Assembly: GCA_041690495.1 (NCBI GenBank)
Contig: JAWLHE010000003.1
Location: 310,001-374,000 of the forward strand
Direction: 5' to 3'
From: DATAAP01 sp041690495
Lineage (GTDB): Bacteria; Pseudomonadota; Alphaproteobacteria; CACIAM-22H2
Length of the DNA: 64,000 nucleotides
Shown: piece by piece, positions 8,304-16,343 of the stretch
How the letters are laid out: the number at the start of each line of letters is the position of its first letter
Numbering within the stretch: position 1 is the stretch's first letter
Position numbers and translations under genes: made by a program
The notes under the pieces: model-generated
Database searches by the model: none
Told to the model about the DNA's origin: nothing
The model's input: only the letters and a program-made list of their open reading frames with translations

Positions 8304-9368
8304 TCATGTCTCGATCGCAACGGTCTCTTCTTCCCCGACGCGGTCGGCCTCGGCCTCGGCGGCGCGGCGCGCGAGCACGTGCGGGACGAGCGCCCGCAGA
8401 ACGTCCTGCACGCCCGTACCCGCAACGCCCGAGAGCGCCATGACCTTCGCATTCGGCGAACGCTTCTTCGCGGCGCGCGTCAGCGCGGCCTTCTTCTTCC
8501 TGATGGCGTCCGCGTCGAGCGCATCGCATTTGTTCAGGCCGATGATCTCCGGCTTCTCCGCGAGGCCGCCGCCATAGGCGTCGAGTTCGCCGCGGACCGT
8601 CCTGTAGGCCCCGGCAACGTCGTCCTGCGTGCCGTCGACCAGATGAAGGATCGCGCCGCAGCGCTCGACGTGACCGAGAAAGCGGTGGCCGAGCCCGCGG
8701 CCCTCATGCGCGCCCTCGATCAGCCCGGGCAGGTCGGCGATCACCATCTCGGTCTCGTCGACGCACACTACGCCAAGCTGCGGCTTCAACGTCGTGAACG
8801 GATAACCGGCGATCTTCGGCTTGGCACGCGAGGTAGCAGCCAGGAAGGTCGATTTGCCGGCATTGGGCAGCCCGACCAGCCCGATATCGGCGATCAGCTT
8901 GAGGCGCAGCCAGACCCACATCTCCTCGCCCGGCCATCCGGGATCGGCGCGGCGCGGCGCCTGGTTGGTCGAAGACTTGTAGTGCGCGTTGCCGTAGCCG
9001 CCGTCGCCGCCCCTGCACAGGACGATGCGCTGTCCCGGCTTCTTCAGGTCGGCAATCACCGTTTCCTTGTCCTCGGCGAGGATCTCGGTGCCGACCGGCA
9101 CCTTGAGCTCGATGTCCTTTCCTGCGGCACCGGTGCAGTTCTGACCGGTGCCGTGGTGGCCCTTCTCGGCGCGGAAGTGCTGCTGGTAGCGATAGTCGAT
9201 CAGGGTATTGAGGTTCGGCACCGCCTCGACGATCACATCGCCGCCGCGCCCGCCGTCACCGCCGTCCGGCCCGCCGTACTCGATGAACTTCTCGCGGCGG
9301 AAGGCAACGACGCCGGCACCGCCGTCGCCCGCCTTCACATAGATCTTGGCCTGATCGAGAAATTTCAT
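8304..9368 (-). CDS. obgE: Obg family GTPase
   Basis: A 354-residue essential ribosome-assembly and stress GTPase. The N-terminal Obg fold (about 1-158) is glycine rich (KAGDGGAGVVAFRREKF, GGPDGGDGGRGGDV). The G domain has G1 GLPNAGKST (about 167-175), G2 around GYPFTT, G3 DLPG and G4 NKCD. The start at 9368 (MKFLDQAKIYVK) is the canonical N-terminus; an upstream ATG at 9389 would add seven residues outside the family. It sits in the normal place after rplU-rpmA and before proB. A strong hairpin with a T-run lies just upstream (9391-9420) and probably sets its level relative to the ribosomal genes. Confidence 0.97.
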   Translation of the reverse strand: MKFLDQAKIYVKAGDGGAGVVAFRREKFIEYGGPDGGDGGRGGDVIVEAVPNLNTLIDYRYQQHFRAEKGHHGTGQNCTGAAGKDIELKVPVGTEILAEDKETVIADLKKPGQRIVLCRGGDGGYGNAHYKSSTNQAPRRADPGWPGEEMWVWLRLKLIADIGLVGLPNAGKSTFLAATSRAKPKIAGYPFTTLKPQLGVVCVDETEMVIADLPGLIEGAHEGRGLGHRFLGHVERCGAILHLVDGTQDDVAGAYRTVRGELDAYGGGLAEKPEIIGLNKCDALDADAIRKKKAALTRAAKKRSPNAKVMALSGVAGTGVQDVLRALVPHVLARRAAEAEADRVGEEETVAIET

Positions 9369-9390
9369 TACTGCCTGCTCGCGACACAAA

Positions 9391-9420
9391 CGAAAAGGGG
9401 GAACGGCATGCCGTTCCCCC
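9391..9420 (-). terminator. Rho-independent terminator or attenuator between rpmA and obgE
   Basis: A perfect 24-base palindrome at 9397-9420 (arm GGGGGAACGGCA) is followed, reading the minus strand, by TTTTCG. It lies 24 bases past the rpmA stop and 28 bases before obgE. The position fits partial termination that lowers obgE and proBA expression below that of the ribosomal proteins. Confidence 0.75.
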
Positions 9421-9444
9421 TGGTCGTCCGGTATGGGAGAACGG

Positions 9445-9726
9445 TTATTCCGCGGCGCTCGGCACCGGGGCAGCTGTCGACGGCTCGATCGACACGACCG
9501 TACGCTCGCGCGTCTTGTGGAACTTCACCTTGCCGTCCTTGAGCGCGAACAGCGTGTGGTCGCGGCCCATGCCGACATTGCTGCCGGCGTAATAGACCGT
9601 GCCGCGCTGGCGCACGAGGATGTTCCCGGCGAGGACGACCTGGTCGCCCGAGCGCTTGAGGCCGAGGCGGCGGCCCGCACTGTCGCGCCCGTTGCGCGAC
9701 GAGCCGCCGGCTTTCTTGTGTGCCAT
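9445..9726 (-). CDS. rpmA: 50S ribosomal protein L27
   Basis: A 93-residue L27 with the conserved N-terminus MAHKKAGGSSRNGRDS, which reaches the peptidyl-transferase centre, then GGDQ-like KRSGDQVVLAGNILVRQRGT and GMGRDHTLFALKDG. The C-terminal tail (EPSTAAPVPSAAE) is slightly longer than in E. coli, as often seen in alphaproteobacteria. The first residue is directly MAHKK, so no N-terminal cleavage peptide of the Firmicutes type is present. It lies 11 bases after rplU. Confidence 0.98.
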   Translation of the reverse strand: MAHKKAGGSSRNGRDSAGRRLGLKRSGDQVVLAGNILVRQRGTVYYAGSNVGMGRDHTLFALKDGKVKFHKTRERTVVSIEPSTAAPVPSAAE

Positions 9727-9737
9727 GGCTTACTCCT

Positions 9738-10208
9738 TTACTTCGTCTTGCGCTTGGCGGCCGGCTTTTTGGCCGCGGTTTTCTTCGCGGCGGGTGCGGC
9801 GCGCTTCGCAGCCTTCTTCGGCGCGGCCTTCTTCTCGGCCGCCGCCTTCTTCGGTGCCGGCTTCGGCGCGGCCACCGTCAGGTCGGGCTTCTGCCCGCCG
9901 GTATAGATGCCGGCGATGCGCAGCGTCGTCTCGTGCTGGCGATGGCCCTTCTTGCGGCGGTAGTTCTTGCGGCGCCGCTTCTTGAAGACGATGACCTTCT
10001 CGCCCTTGCCCTGGTCGAGCACGGTCGCGGTCACTACCGCACCTGCAACGAGGGGCGCGCCGATGCTCGCCGTACCTTCGCCGCCTACCATCAGCACCTC
10101 GTCGAACTGCACCATGGAGCCGGCATCGGCCATGAGCTTCTCGACGACGATCACATCGTTCGGGGCGACTTTGTATTGCTTGCCGCCGGTCCGGATCACT
10201 GCGTACAT
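9738..10208 (-). CDS. rplU: 50S ribosomal protein L21 with Lys/Ala-rich tail
   Basis: The first 103 residues are a normal L21 (MYAVIRTGGKQYKV, then KKRRRKNYRRKKGHRQ and TTLRIAGI). About 50 further residues are almost only Lys, Ala and Pro (AAPKPAPKKAAAEKKAAPKK type), a tail seen in several alphaproteobacterial L21 proteins that probably contacts rRNA. The start at 10208 gives the canonical N-terminus; the frame is open upstream to 10253 but that part is leader. It is the first gene of the leftward operon and has a clear promoter at 10293-10320. Confidence 0.98.
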   Translation of the reverse strand: MYAVIRTGGKQYKVAPNDVIVVEKLMADAGSMVQFDEVLMVGGEGTASIGAPLVAGAVVTATVLDQGKGEKVIVFKKRRRKNYRRKKGHRQHETTLRIAGIYTGGQKPDLTVAAPKPAPKKAAAEKKAAPKKAAKRAAPAAKKTAAKKPAAKRKTK

Positions 10209-10292
10209 GACTGCGCCGCCCGCCAGAAAAAAACTGTTTGCATAAGGAAACACGCCGCGAGCCCTTCGCGCGGGGCCGCGGCGAGAGGCCGG

Positions 10293-10320
10293 ACTATAGC
10301 CGCGAACGCCGAGAAGTCAA
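10293..10320 (-). promoter_or_regulatory. Sigma-70-type promoter of the rplU-rpmA-obgE operon
   Basis: On the minus strand TTGACT (10315-10320) and TATAGT (10293-10298) are separated by 16 bases. Transcription would begin near 10286 and give a leader of about 75 bases before rplU. The leader could hold an L21-type autoregulatory structure, which I cannot confirm by eye. Confidence 0.7.
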
Positions 10321-10325
10321 GGCCG

Positions 10326-11357
10326 TTAGGCTACGGCTAAGCCCTCGTGAATCCATCCGAATTCCGCTGTTGCCGGGCGCTCGCGCTCGATTCCGAGCAC
10401 CTTGAGCCTGCCGCGTGCCGCATTCGCCTCCACGGCGACACGGGTGAAGCGGTTGAGGAGCGGCGGGCGCACCCATTCGAACCCCTCGACACGGCCGCGC
10501 TGGGTGCGGCTCAGCAATTCGCGGCGCGCCTCGTTGTCGCGGCCCCGCGCCCGGCCGTCTCCCGGTTTCGACAGCCATTGGTTGGCGCACGCCACCGGTC
10601 CGTCATGGACGACCGCCTCGGTTTCGGTGCGCTCGATGACGCACCCCTGCGCCGGCCGCACGCCGCTCAAGGTGAAGAACGCCGGAAGCGCCAGCTCCGT
10701 CTCGATCAGCATCGCGCGCGCCTCCGCGTAGTCGCGGGCGGCAAGAAAAACCTGCCGCAGGAGATGCGCCGGCGGCAGATGCCGGCTGCGCCACACCGCC
10801 ATCCGGTTCCGCGCCCAGTCCCCGGCCTTGGTAAAGCCGTGGCGGCGCATCGGCGCCTGGTTGATCGCGGCTGAGAAGCGGCCCGGCGCCATCGCCGTCA
10901 GCACGCCGACCGCCCCCGGCCAGGTGACGTTGTAGAAAGGACCGGCGGGCGTCTGCTCGCGCGCGACGATGACATGCTCGCCCAGCCCCTCGACGCGCCA
11001 GTCGAGCACGCGCAGCATGCGGTTGCCGTCCCCGTCAGGATCGGGCGCAGCACCGGTGGTGCAGCCCCACTCATAGCTCATGTTGAGCATGACGGCGCCG
11101 GGCCGGCCGATCGCGCCGGCGACGGCGAGGATCTCGCCGGCAAACGGATTGCCGCTGCGCGCGAGCCAGGCCCGGCTGATGCGGTCCCCCACCCGCATGA
11201 CCAGCCGGCCGTGCGCGCGATGGCTGCAGGCGAGCAGCGCATCGGCACGCGCGCGCTCCGCCTCCAGCGATCTGAGCGCGCCGCCGTCGCCGACATCGAT
11301 CAGCGGAATCTCCGGGAGTTGCAGGTCGGATGCGGCCATATGCGGGTATTCTGTCAT
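10326..11357 (-). CDS. Ntn-hydrolase of the acid ceramidase/N-acylethanolamine amidase type
   Basis: A 343-residue protein. In the middle, Cys99 in SYEWGCTTGAA, followed by Arg116 and Asp119 in MLRVLDW and then FYNVTWPGAVGVLTAMAPGRF, matches the catalytic Cys-Arg-Asp arrangement of the choloylglycine hydrolase/acid ceramidase/NAAA superfamily, whose members cleave themselves before the Cys and then hydrolyse amides. The family assignment is from this motif pattern only. No clear signal peptide is visible, so it is probably cytoplasmic. The start is uncertain between 11357 and 11339, since neither has a good ribosome site. It ends 6 bases from the rplU promoter and is independent of that operon. 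Confidence 0.65.
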   Translation of the reverse strand: MTEYPHMAASDLQLPEIPLIDVGDGGALRSLEAERARADALLACSHRAHGRLVMRVGDRISRAWLARSGNPFAGEILAVAGAIGRPGAVMLNMSYEWGCTTGAAPDPDGDGNRMLRVLDWRVEGLGEHVIVAREQTPAGPFYNVTWPGAVGVLTAMAPGRFSAAINQAPMRRHGFTKAGDWARNRMAVWRSRHLPPAHLLRQVFLAARDYAEARAMLIETELALPAFFTLSGVRPAQGCVIERTETEAVVHDGPVACANQWLSKPGDGRARGRDNEARRELLSRTQRGRVEGFEWVRPPLLNRFTRVAVEANAARGRLKVLGIERERPATAEFGWIHEGLAVA

Positions 11358-11418
11358 GCGTGCCGCCGCCGGCAAAGGCCGGAGCGGCGCGCGGCGAGAC
11401 ACCGGCACGGATCCGGCA

Positions 11419-12114
11419 CTACTGGATTGCAAGCCCCCCGGGGCAGCGGCCGGATTCGCGCCGGTACGCGGCCGGCGTGTCGATGCTCGACTGCTCGCCG
11501 CGCCGGATGCGCTCGATGCGCCCGATCTCGTCGCGGAACACGCGCTGGATGCGCTCGAACAGGTCGTCGCGATAGGCCGCGGCGCTGCCCTGTGCGACCG
11601 GCCCGACCAGGCCGACATCCCGGATCGCCCGGATCAGCGCGCTTTGCAGCTCCGGCAGCTCGCGGCTGAGCACCCGGTCGTCGATGCTCGCATGCTTCTG
11701 CTCGTGCGCAAGCGTCACGTCGTAAGGACAGGTTCCGCGCTGCAGTTCGCGCGCCAGGTGGATGACGCGATCGACATATTCGATCTCCACCTTTGCCCGG
11801 CGCACGGCGAGGCATACATGGCCGTCTTGTGTCGCGGTTGCCTGATAGTCGACCTTGAGCGCGCTGCGCAGCTCAGTCTTGTAGAGACCGAGCGCCTGGT
11901 CGTGCTCGCTCAGGGCCTGGCGCGACATGCTGCGCAGCTCGGCCACGCTGCGCGTCGTGTCGAGAGTCGCCTTCGGCTGCCTGAAATCCAGATCGACCGT
12001 CGGATCGGGCGGTCTGAGGCACTCCCGTGCCGAAGCAGGCGCAGGCGTGAGTGCCTGCATCATGGCCTGGCCTGCCAACAGGACGCAGGCGAAAGGAACG
12101 ACCCTTGCGATCAT
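11419..12114 (-). CDS. Secreted HExxH-motif protein (putative metalloprotease)
   Basis: A 231-residue protein starting with a signal peptide (MIARVVPFACVLLAGQAMMQ to about residue 29, ASARE cleavage region), so it is probably periplasmic. His-Glu-Gln-Lys-His at 137-141 is an HExxH zinc motif, preceded by a helix that fits the first zinc ligand pair. This resembles predicted secreted zinc-dependent proteases such as the DUF922 group; I am not sure of the family. Four or five Cys may form disulphides. The start at 12114 places the signal peptide at the N-terminus; the upstream in-frame extension is out of character. It lies 61 bases upstream of the Ntn-hydrolase gene on the same strand. Confidence 0.6.
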   Translation of the reverse strand: MIARVVPFACVLLAGQAMMQALTPAPASARECLRPPDPTVDLDFRQPKATLDTTRSVAELRSMSRQALSEHDQALGLYKTELRSALKVDYQATATQDGHVCLAVRRAKVEIEYVDRVIHLARELQRGTCPYDVTLAHEQKHASIDDRVLSRELPELQSALIRAIRDVGLVGPVAQGSAAAYRDDLFERIQRVFRDEIGRIERIRRGEQSSIDTPAAYRRESGRCPGGLAIQ

Positions 12115-12197
12115 CGACCAGCCACAGAATGGCGCGGGGAACGGCCTATTCCCGCCCAAGTTTCTTAAAATATTGTAGCACCTGGAAGGCGGAAAGC

Positions 12198-12374
12198 ATG
12201 GACGATCGCGAACCGGACGCCCCGCCGAAAATGCAAGGGCCCGGCCCCGCGCGTGACAGACGCGCCGAACCCTCCGCCGGAAAACCCGGCAACAGGCGCC
12301 CGACCGACCTGGAGGCCACCGAGACATCGAACCTGCTGGATCGCGACAAACAGTACGGCAGCGACGACAATTAG
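12198..12374 (+). CDS. Small hydrophilic protein of unknown function
   Basis: A 58-residue ORF with GGAAGGCGGAAAGC just before the ATG, a plausible ribosome site. The product is charged and Pro/Gly-rich (MDDREPDAPPKMQ at the start, DKQYGSDDN at the end), with no hydrophobic core, so it is likely disordered. It ends 28 bases before the DUF72 gene and could be cotranscribed with it. It may be spurious; support is the ribosome site and its position filling the gap between divergent genes. Confidence 0.4.
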   Translation: MDDREPDAPPKMQGPGPARDRRAEPSAGKPGNRRPTDLEATETSNLLDRDKQYGSDDN

Positions 12375-12402
12375 AGGCCTGGCCCCCTTTCGCGGAGGGC
12401 GG

Positions 12403-13170
12403 ATGGCGGTCCTGCGCGCCGGTACGAGCGGATGGAGTTACGGACCGTGGCGGGACCGGTTCTACGCGGGCGTCAGACGCCAGGACTGGCTTCGCCACTA
12501 CGCCTCCCGGTTCAATGCGGTCGAAGTCAACGCCAGCTTCTACCGCGCGGTGCGCCCGGCGACCTTTGCCGGTTGGCGCGAAGCGACACCTGAAACCTTC
12601 CGATTTGCGATCAAAGGCCACCGTTTTGTCACGCATGTGAAGCGGCTTGCAGACGCAGCCGAGGCGGTCGACCGCCAGCGTGACAGCGCGTCGGCGTTGC
12701 ATGACCGGCTCGCGGCCGTGTTGTGGCAGCTGCCGACCTCGGTACCGAAGGACCGCGCGCGGCTGCTCGAATTTCTTGCCGTCCTGGCACGGTGGCCCGC
12801 CGTGCGGCATGTCATCGAGTTCCGCAATTCCTCATGGTTCGACGCGGAAACCGTCGGGCTGCTTGCCGAAGCAGGCGTCGCCTCGGCGATCTCGGACGCA
12901 GATCGCTGGCCGCGGTGGGACGAGGTCACGACCGATTTCGCCTATGTCCGGCTGCACGGGCGGCCGCATTGCTACCGGTCGCCTTACCCACGAACCGAGA
13001 TCGAAGTCTGGGCCAAGCGGGCGCAAGCCTGGCTGGCCGAGGGCCGCGAGGTGCATGTCTATTTCAACAACACCATGCACGGCGCTGCGGCAGAGGACGC
13101 GCAGTTGTTTCAGAGGCTGACCGCCCCGGTGGGCCGGGGTGACGCGATCCTCCGCCCCCCGGCTCCATAG
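12403..13170 (+). CDS. DUF72 family protein (YecE-like TIM barrel)
   Basis: A 255-residue DUF72 protein. It begins with the family signature GTSGWSYGPWRDRFY (about 7-21), followed by FNAVEVNASFYR, FAIKGHRFVTH, a WQLP strand, an IEFRNSSWF strand, YVRLHGR and VYFNNTMHG. The function of DUF72 proteins is unknown; the TIM-barrel fold and a conserved pocket suggest an enzyme. GGAGGG at 12394-12399 fits the ATG at 12403. A perfect hairpin covers the stop codon. It is the last chromosomal gene before the integrated element. Confidence 0.9.
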   Translation: MAVLRAGTSGWSYGPWRDRFYAGVRRQDWLRHYASRFNAVEVNASFYRAVRPATFAGWREATPETFRFAIKGHRFVTHVKRLADAAEAVDRQRDSASALHDRLAAVLWQLPTSVPKDRARLLEFLAVLARWPAVRHVIEFRNSSWFDAETVGLLAEAGVASAISDADRWPRWDEVTTDFAYVRLHGRPHCYRSPYPRTEIEVWAKRAQAWLAEGREVHVYFNNTMHGAAAEDAQLFQRLTAPVGRGDAILRPPAP

Positions 13171-13178
13171 GAGCCGGG
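13158..13178 (+). terminator. Perfect hairpin over the DUF72 stop codon
   Basis: CCCGGCTCC at 13158-13166 and GGAGCCGGG at 13170-13178 pair perfectly around a three-base loop that contains the start of the TAG stop. An AT-rich stretch without a pure T-run follows, so it is a terminator or an mRNA-stabilising stem. Confidence 0.45.
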
Positions 13179-13253
13179 CACACACTATATATAATATGTG
13201 CGATGTAGATTGGCGGGGGGCCCCATGGCGGCGCCCGGATCGCATTGCCGGTA

Positions 13254-13282
13254 TTGCAGCATCCGCGCGCCTCCGCTAGTTT
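13254..13282 (+). promoter_or_regulatory. Putative original tRNA-Ser promoter, now orphaned
   Basis: TTGCAG (13254-13259) and TAGTTT (13277-13282) are 17 bases apart and would start transcription near 13289, about 22 bases before the half-tRNA at 13311. If the element inserted as the repeats suggest, this is the promoter that served the tRNA-Ser gene before integration. Confidence 0.35.
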
Positions 13283-13309
13283 CCCGCCCTCGCACGGCCG
13301 CGCGAGGTT

Positions 13310-13350
13310 CGGAGAGGTGGCAGAGCGGTTGATCGCACCGCACTCGAAAT
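13310..13350 (+). repeat. attL: 5' half of tRNA-Ser (41-bp direct repeat, left copy)
   Basis: Bases 13310-13350 are identical to 29700-29740. They contain the acceptor 5' strand, D arm and anticodon stem/loop up to one base past the loop of tRNA-Ser, and stop there: from 13351 on the sequence no longer fits a tRNA. This is the left attachment site of the integrated element and a non-functional tRNA fragment. Confidence 0.92.
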
Positions 13351-13467
13351 TCTGCCGCGGCCATTCCAGCCCGTCCCGACCCGTCCCTTGTACTGCCGAA
13401 TAGCCCGATAAATAGCGGGTTTCTGCAACAGGCTTTCCCTACTCGTTACGGCCCGTCCCGTCTAGTT

Positions 13468-13490
13468 GGGTTACAAATCGGGTTACAAAT
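13468..13490 (+). repeat. Left arm-type integrase sites (two 11-bp direct repeats)
   Basis: GGGTTACAAAT occurs at 13468-13478 and 13480-13490, one base apart. Close relatives (GGGTTGCAAAC and GGGTTGCAAAT) lie in the same orientation near the other end at 29618-29639. Paired short repeats inside both ends of a tyrosine-integrase element are what arm-type binding sites look like. The second copy covers the stop codon of the adjacent cargo gene. Confidence 0.6.
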
Positions 13491-15822
13491 TCGGCGACGG
13501 CCTTTGACCGGGCGCGCTCGTCCCGCCGTGCGTCCATCGTCCGGCCGCGCTTCCGACAAAGGCGAGCGCGGCCCCCAGGAGCAGCCACAGCGCCCGTTGG
13601 TAGAACAGGTCATGGACTGCCGCCATGACTGCGAACCCGATCAGGGACAGAATCAGGGCGTTCCTGACCGGATCGCCCGCTGCCCGCTCGCGAACCTCGT
13701 ACTTCACGATCCGAATGAACGGCGCAAGGAAGGTCAGCAGCCCGACGACACCGGTTTCGGCGAGCAGCCAGAGCGGCACGGAATGGATGACCAGCGCCTG
13801 CCCGTGCGTGCGCGCGTAGTGCTCGACGAAGGCGCCGAGTCCGCCGCCGAGGATCGGGTGCGCCTCGAACATCGCCCACCCGCCGCGCAGGCTGGCGATA
13901 CGCTGGACGTTCGATCCGCTGTACCCGGACGCGACCACTTCGAGCGGCGAGAACTCCCGCTTGACGATGACAAGCTGCGGCGCAGGCCCGGAAGCCCCGC
14001 TGCTGTCGGTCCTGGCGAACAGCGCCGTCACTGCCGCGTCAACGTAGCCGACCGCTACCGCCCACCCGAAGCGCACCGCGCCGAGGATCTCCGGCAACCA
14101 GTTGACGATCCCGATGACGACGACGACGGCGAGTAACGGGCGGACCAGCTCGCGCGGCTTTAGCGCGTACAGCCACAACGCCAAGGGAGCCATGACCGCG
14201 ATTGCGATAAGCCCGGACCGCGAACCCGTGAACCACAGCCCGGTCAGCGCGCCGGCCAGGAGCAGCGCGCGAAGCCGCCCCGGCTCCACCGCCGCGATGA
14301 CGCAGGCCAGCGCCAGCAGCAGTTGCAGCGCGAAGGCGTTGGCGTTCTGCGCGAAACCTTCGCTGCGATAGCTGATCAGCTCGGGCGGCACATGGAGATT
14401 GGCGACGACGCCGCCGAAGATGGCGAGGTCGAGCAGCGCGATTGCCGCGGCCGCTGCGGCGAATGTCCGCGCCAGCATGCGGAACCCGGCGAGTCCGGCA
14501 TGCCGGACGATCATCGCGCCCGTCGCCGCATAGGCGAGCAGGATGAACCAGCCGGCAAAGCGGTTGACGAAGGCCCATCCGGTCCAACCGAAACGCCACC
14601 ATCCGAGCGCCAACGCAATCGTCAGCATCGCGGTCGCGGCGACGATATGCGCATTGAGTCCCGGCAGTCGCCACGCGGGCAGGGCGCGCTCGCGCCAGCA
14701 CATGAGCAGGAACAGCGCGCCGCCGACGATTGCCACCGGATCGGCGAGGTTGACGTTGAGGCTGGCGGTGGTCAGCGGGATATGCACCTGGAAGAACACG
14801 GCCATCGCCGCAATGACCGGGACCGACCATGCCAGCAGCGCCGCATGATCGACCGGCGCCTCCGCCGCGGCGGGCCGGGCAGCGGGCAGCGCAGCGCCGG
14901 ACGGCGCAAGGCCGGTGGCAGCGGCGAGCGCCGCCACCACGACCAGCGCGACGACGCCGATCAGCACCGCGACCGCAAGCGCCGCCTCGCTCGGCATGCC
15001 GATGACGCCGAGCGCATAGATGGCACCAAGCTCGCGCACGCCCCAACCGGCGAGACTGACCGGCACGCTGGCGGCAAGCATGACGACCGCCGCAGCGGCA
15101 GCGATTTCGAGCACGCCAATCGAGGGGGCGAGGCTAATCGCAGCGGCTACATACGCCGTCATGGTCATGAGCTGGATCAGCAGGCTTATGCCGAGATTGA
15201 CCAGCAACCCGCTCACGGCGCGCGGGCCGAGCACCTTGCGCGCACGGGTGACGGCGGTACGGCCCCATGCTGCGGCTGCCGTCGCGACCAGCACGAGCGC
15301 GCCGCCGATTGCAAGCTTGACGAGGACGGCGCCGCCGGCCTGCAGGTCGAGGCTTATGCGCCCGAACAGATAGCAGCCGCCGGCCATCGCCAGCGCGAGC
15401 GAGACGAGCAACGCCGCGATTCGTTCGTAGCCGGTGACGATGATCGTGCCGGCCGCTGGCACGCCGCGCCGCGCCAGGACGGCACCGCGCCCGATCAGTT
15501 GGCCGACGATCTGGAAGAACAGCGCACCGGCAACCTGGCCGAGACACAGCGCGGCAACCGCATCGCGGAACGTAATACGATAGCCGACGTCAGCCGCGAT
15601 CAGCTTTAGCCTGAAACTGGAGCCGAGCGCGCCAAAGGCGAGGCAGCCGACGATAACGACGATGCTTGCGGGCCGGACCTGTCCGAGCGTCCGCAGCAAC
15701 GCCCCGGCATCGACATGGGACACGGCGACCGCCAGCGCCATCGCCGTGACGACGACGGAAACAACGGTACGCGCCGAGCTGCGCAGCGAAACCCGACCGG
15801 TCGCGGGAACGGCAATATTCAC
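13483..15822 (-). CDS. Fusion of LPG-synthase-type flippase and Wzy/WaaL-type O-antigen ligase
   Basis: A 779-residue polytopic membrane protein. Residues about 15-290 resemble the lysylphosphatidylglycerol synthase TM region (YbhN/UPF0104-like: GSSFRLKLIAADVGY, VSLAGWGVRELGAIYALG). Residues about 330-760 are an O-antigen polymerase/ligase-like core: FTGSRSGLIAIAV, and near the C-terminus EAHPILGGGLGAFVEHY with a later HSVPLWLLAETG segment that fits the periplasmic loop with its catalytic His. The two halves are usually separate proteins, one moving a lipid or lipid-linked sugar and the other polymerising or ligating it. The start is taken as GTG at 15822; the ribosome site is weak and a shorter start is possible. 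The gene lies next to attL, the classic place for lysogenic-conversion cargo, so it may change the host surface. Confidence 0.75.
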   Translation of the reverse strand: MNIAVPATGRVSLRSSARTVVSVVVTAMALAVAVSHVDAGALLRTLGQVRPASIVVIVGCLAFGALGSSFRLKLIAADVGYRITFRDAVAALCLGQVAGALFFQIVGQLIGRGAVLARRGVPAAGTIIVTGYERIAALLVSLALAMAGGCYLFGRISLDLQAGGAVLVKLAIGGALVLVATAAAAWGRTAVTRARKVLGPRAVSGLLVNLGISLLIQLMTMTAYVAAAISLAPSIGVLEIAAAAAVVMLAASVPVSLAGWGVRELGAIYALGVIGMPSEAALAVAVLIGVVALVVVAALAAATGLAPSGAALPAARPAAAEAPVDHAALLAWSVPVIAAMAVFFQVHIPLTTASLNVNLADPVAIVGGALFLLMCWRERALPAWRLPGLNAHIVAATAMLTIALALGWWRFGWTGWAFVNRFAGWFILLAYAATGAMIVRHAGLAGFRMLARTFAAAAAAIALLDLAIFGGVVANLHVPPELISYRSEGFAQNANAFALQLLLALACVIAAVEPGRLRALLLAGALTGLWFTGSRSGLIAIAVMAPLALWLYALKPRELVRPLLAVVVVIGIVNWLPEILGAVRFGWAVAVGYVDAAVTALFARTDSSGASGPAPQLVIVKREFSPLEVVASGYSGSNVQRIASLRGGWAMFEAHPILGGGLGAFVEHYARTHGQALVIHSVPLWLLAETGVVGLLTFLAPFIRIVKYEVRERAAGDPVRNALILSLIGFAVMAAVHDLFYQRALWLLLGAALAFVGSAAGRWTHGGTSAPGQRPSPNL

Positions 15823-15944
15823 GTCTGGATCACAGGTTGTCGGATCGCGAGAACCGCACAAACTTAACGGGAAAGGTGCAAAGTGCAAGGCCGGGACAAA
15901 AAACCCCGCCCGGTGAGGGGCAGGGTGAGTTGGCCGACGCTCTA

Positions 15945-16343
15945 TCAGGCGCGGTCGGGAGCAGCCTGCGCAGCACGCTTGGCGAGGAACGCCTTGGCTT
16001 CCCGGATGCCGGCCGGGCCGACCAGCGGAATGCGCGACCACTCGGTATCGGTGATTGTCGCCATGTCCTGCACGGTGCGGATTTCCTCGCCCCACAAGCG
16101 GCCGTAGTTGAGCAGGGCATAGACCAGCCGGCGCGAGAGCTGCCCTGTATCCGCCAGCGCCACGAGGTCGTCGGGGTTCTCGGCCAGCTTCGCGCGGGCG
16201 CGTTCCAGCCGTTCCCACATGACGACATACAATCGGGCCTGCCCGGTGCTGACGCCCATGATCCGGCCGATCTCGTGAAAGCGCAGGCCGGATTGACGGA
16301 GCGCGTGCGCCTGGGCGGCGCGCGCCTCGGCTGCGGGCGTCAT
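15945..16343 (-). CDS. HTH/helix-hairpin-helix-like small protein, unknown function
   Basis: 132 residues. The N-terminal part (ALRQSGLRFHEIGRIMGVS) looks like a sigma-region-4/Trp-type helix-turn-helix, and the C-terminal part (WSRIPLVGPAGIREAKAFL) resembles a helix-hairpin-helix. It is the last gene of a four-gene leftward operon and its start overlaps the stop of the preceding gene (ATGA at 16340-16343). The start at 16343 is fixed by that coupling. A DNA-binding role is plausible but not proven. Confidence 0.6.
   Translation of the reverse strand: MTPAAEARAAQAHALRQSGLRFHEIGRIMGVSTGQARLYVVMWERLERARAKLAENPDDLVALADTGQLSRRLVYALLNYGRLWGEEIRTVQDMATITDTEWSRIPLVGPAGIREAKAFLAKRAAQAAPDRA

Noticed and set aside
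7071..9542. 823-codon open frame on the plus strand
   Set aside because: It is antisense to proB, obgE and rpmA, all certain genes; the product has no recognisable domain and reflects high-GC shadow coding.
12115..12810. Upstream extension of the HExxH protein frame
   Set aside because: It would run antisense through the DUF72 gene and bury the signal peptide.
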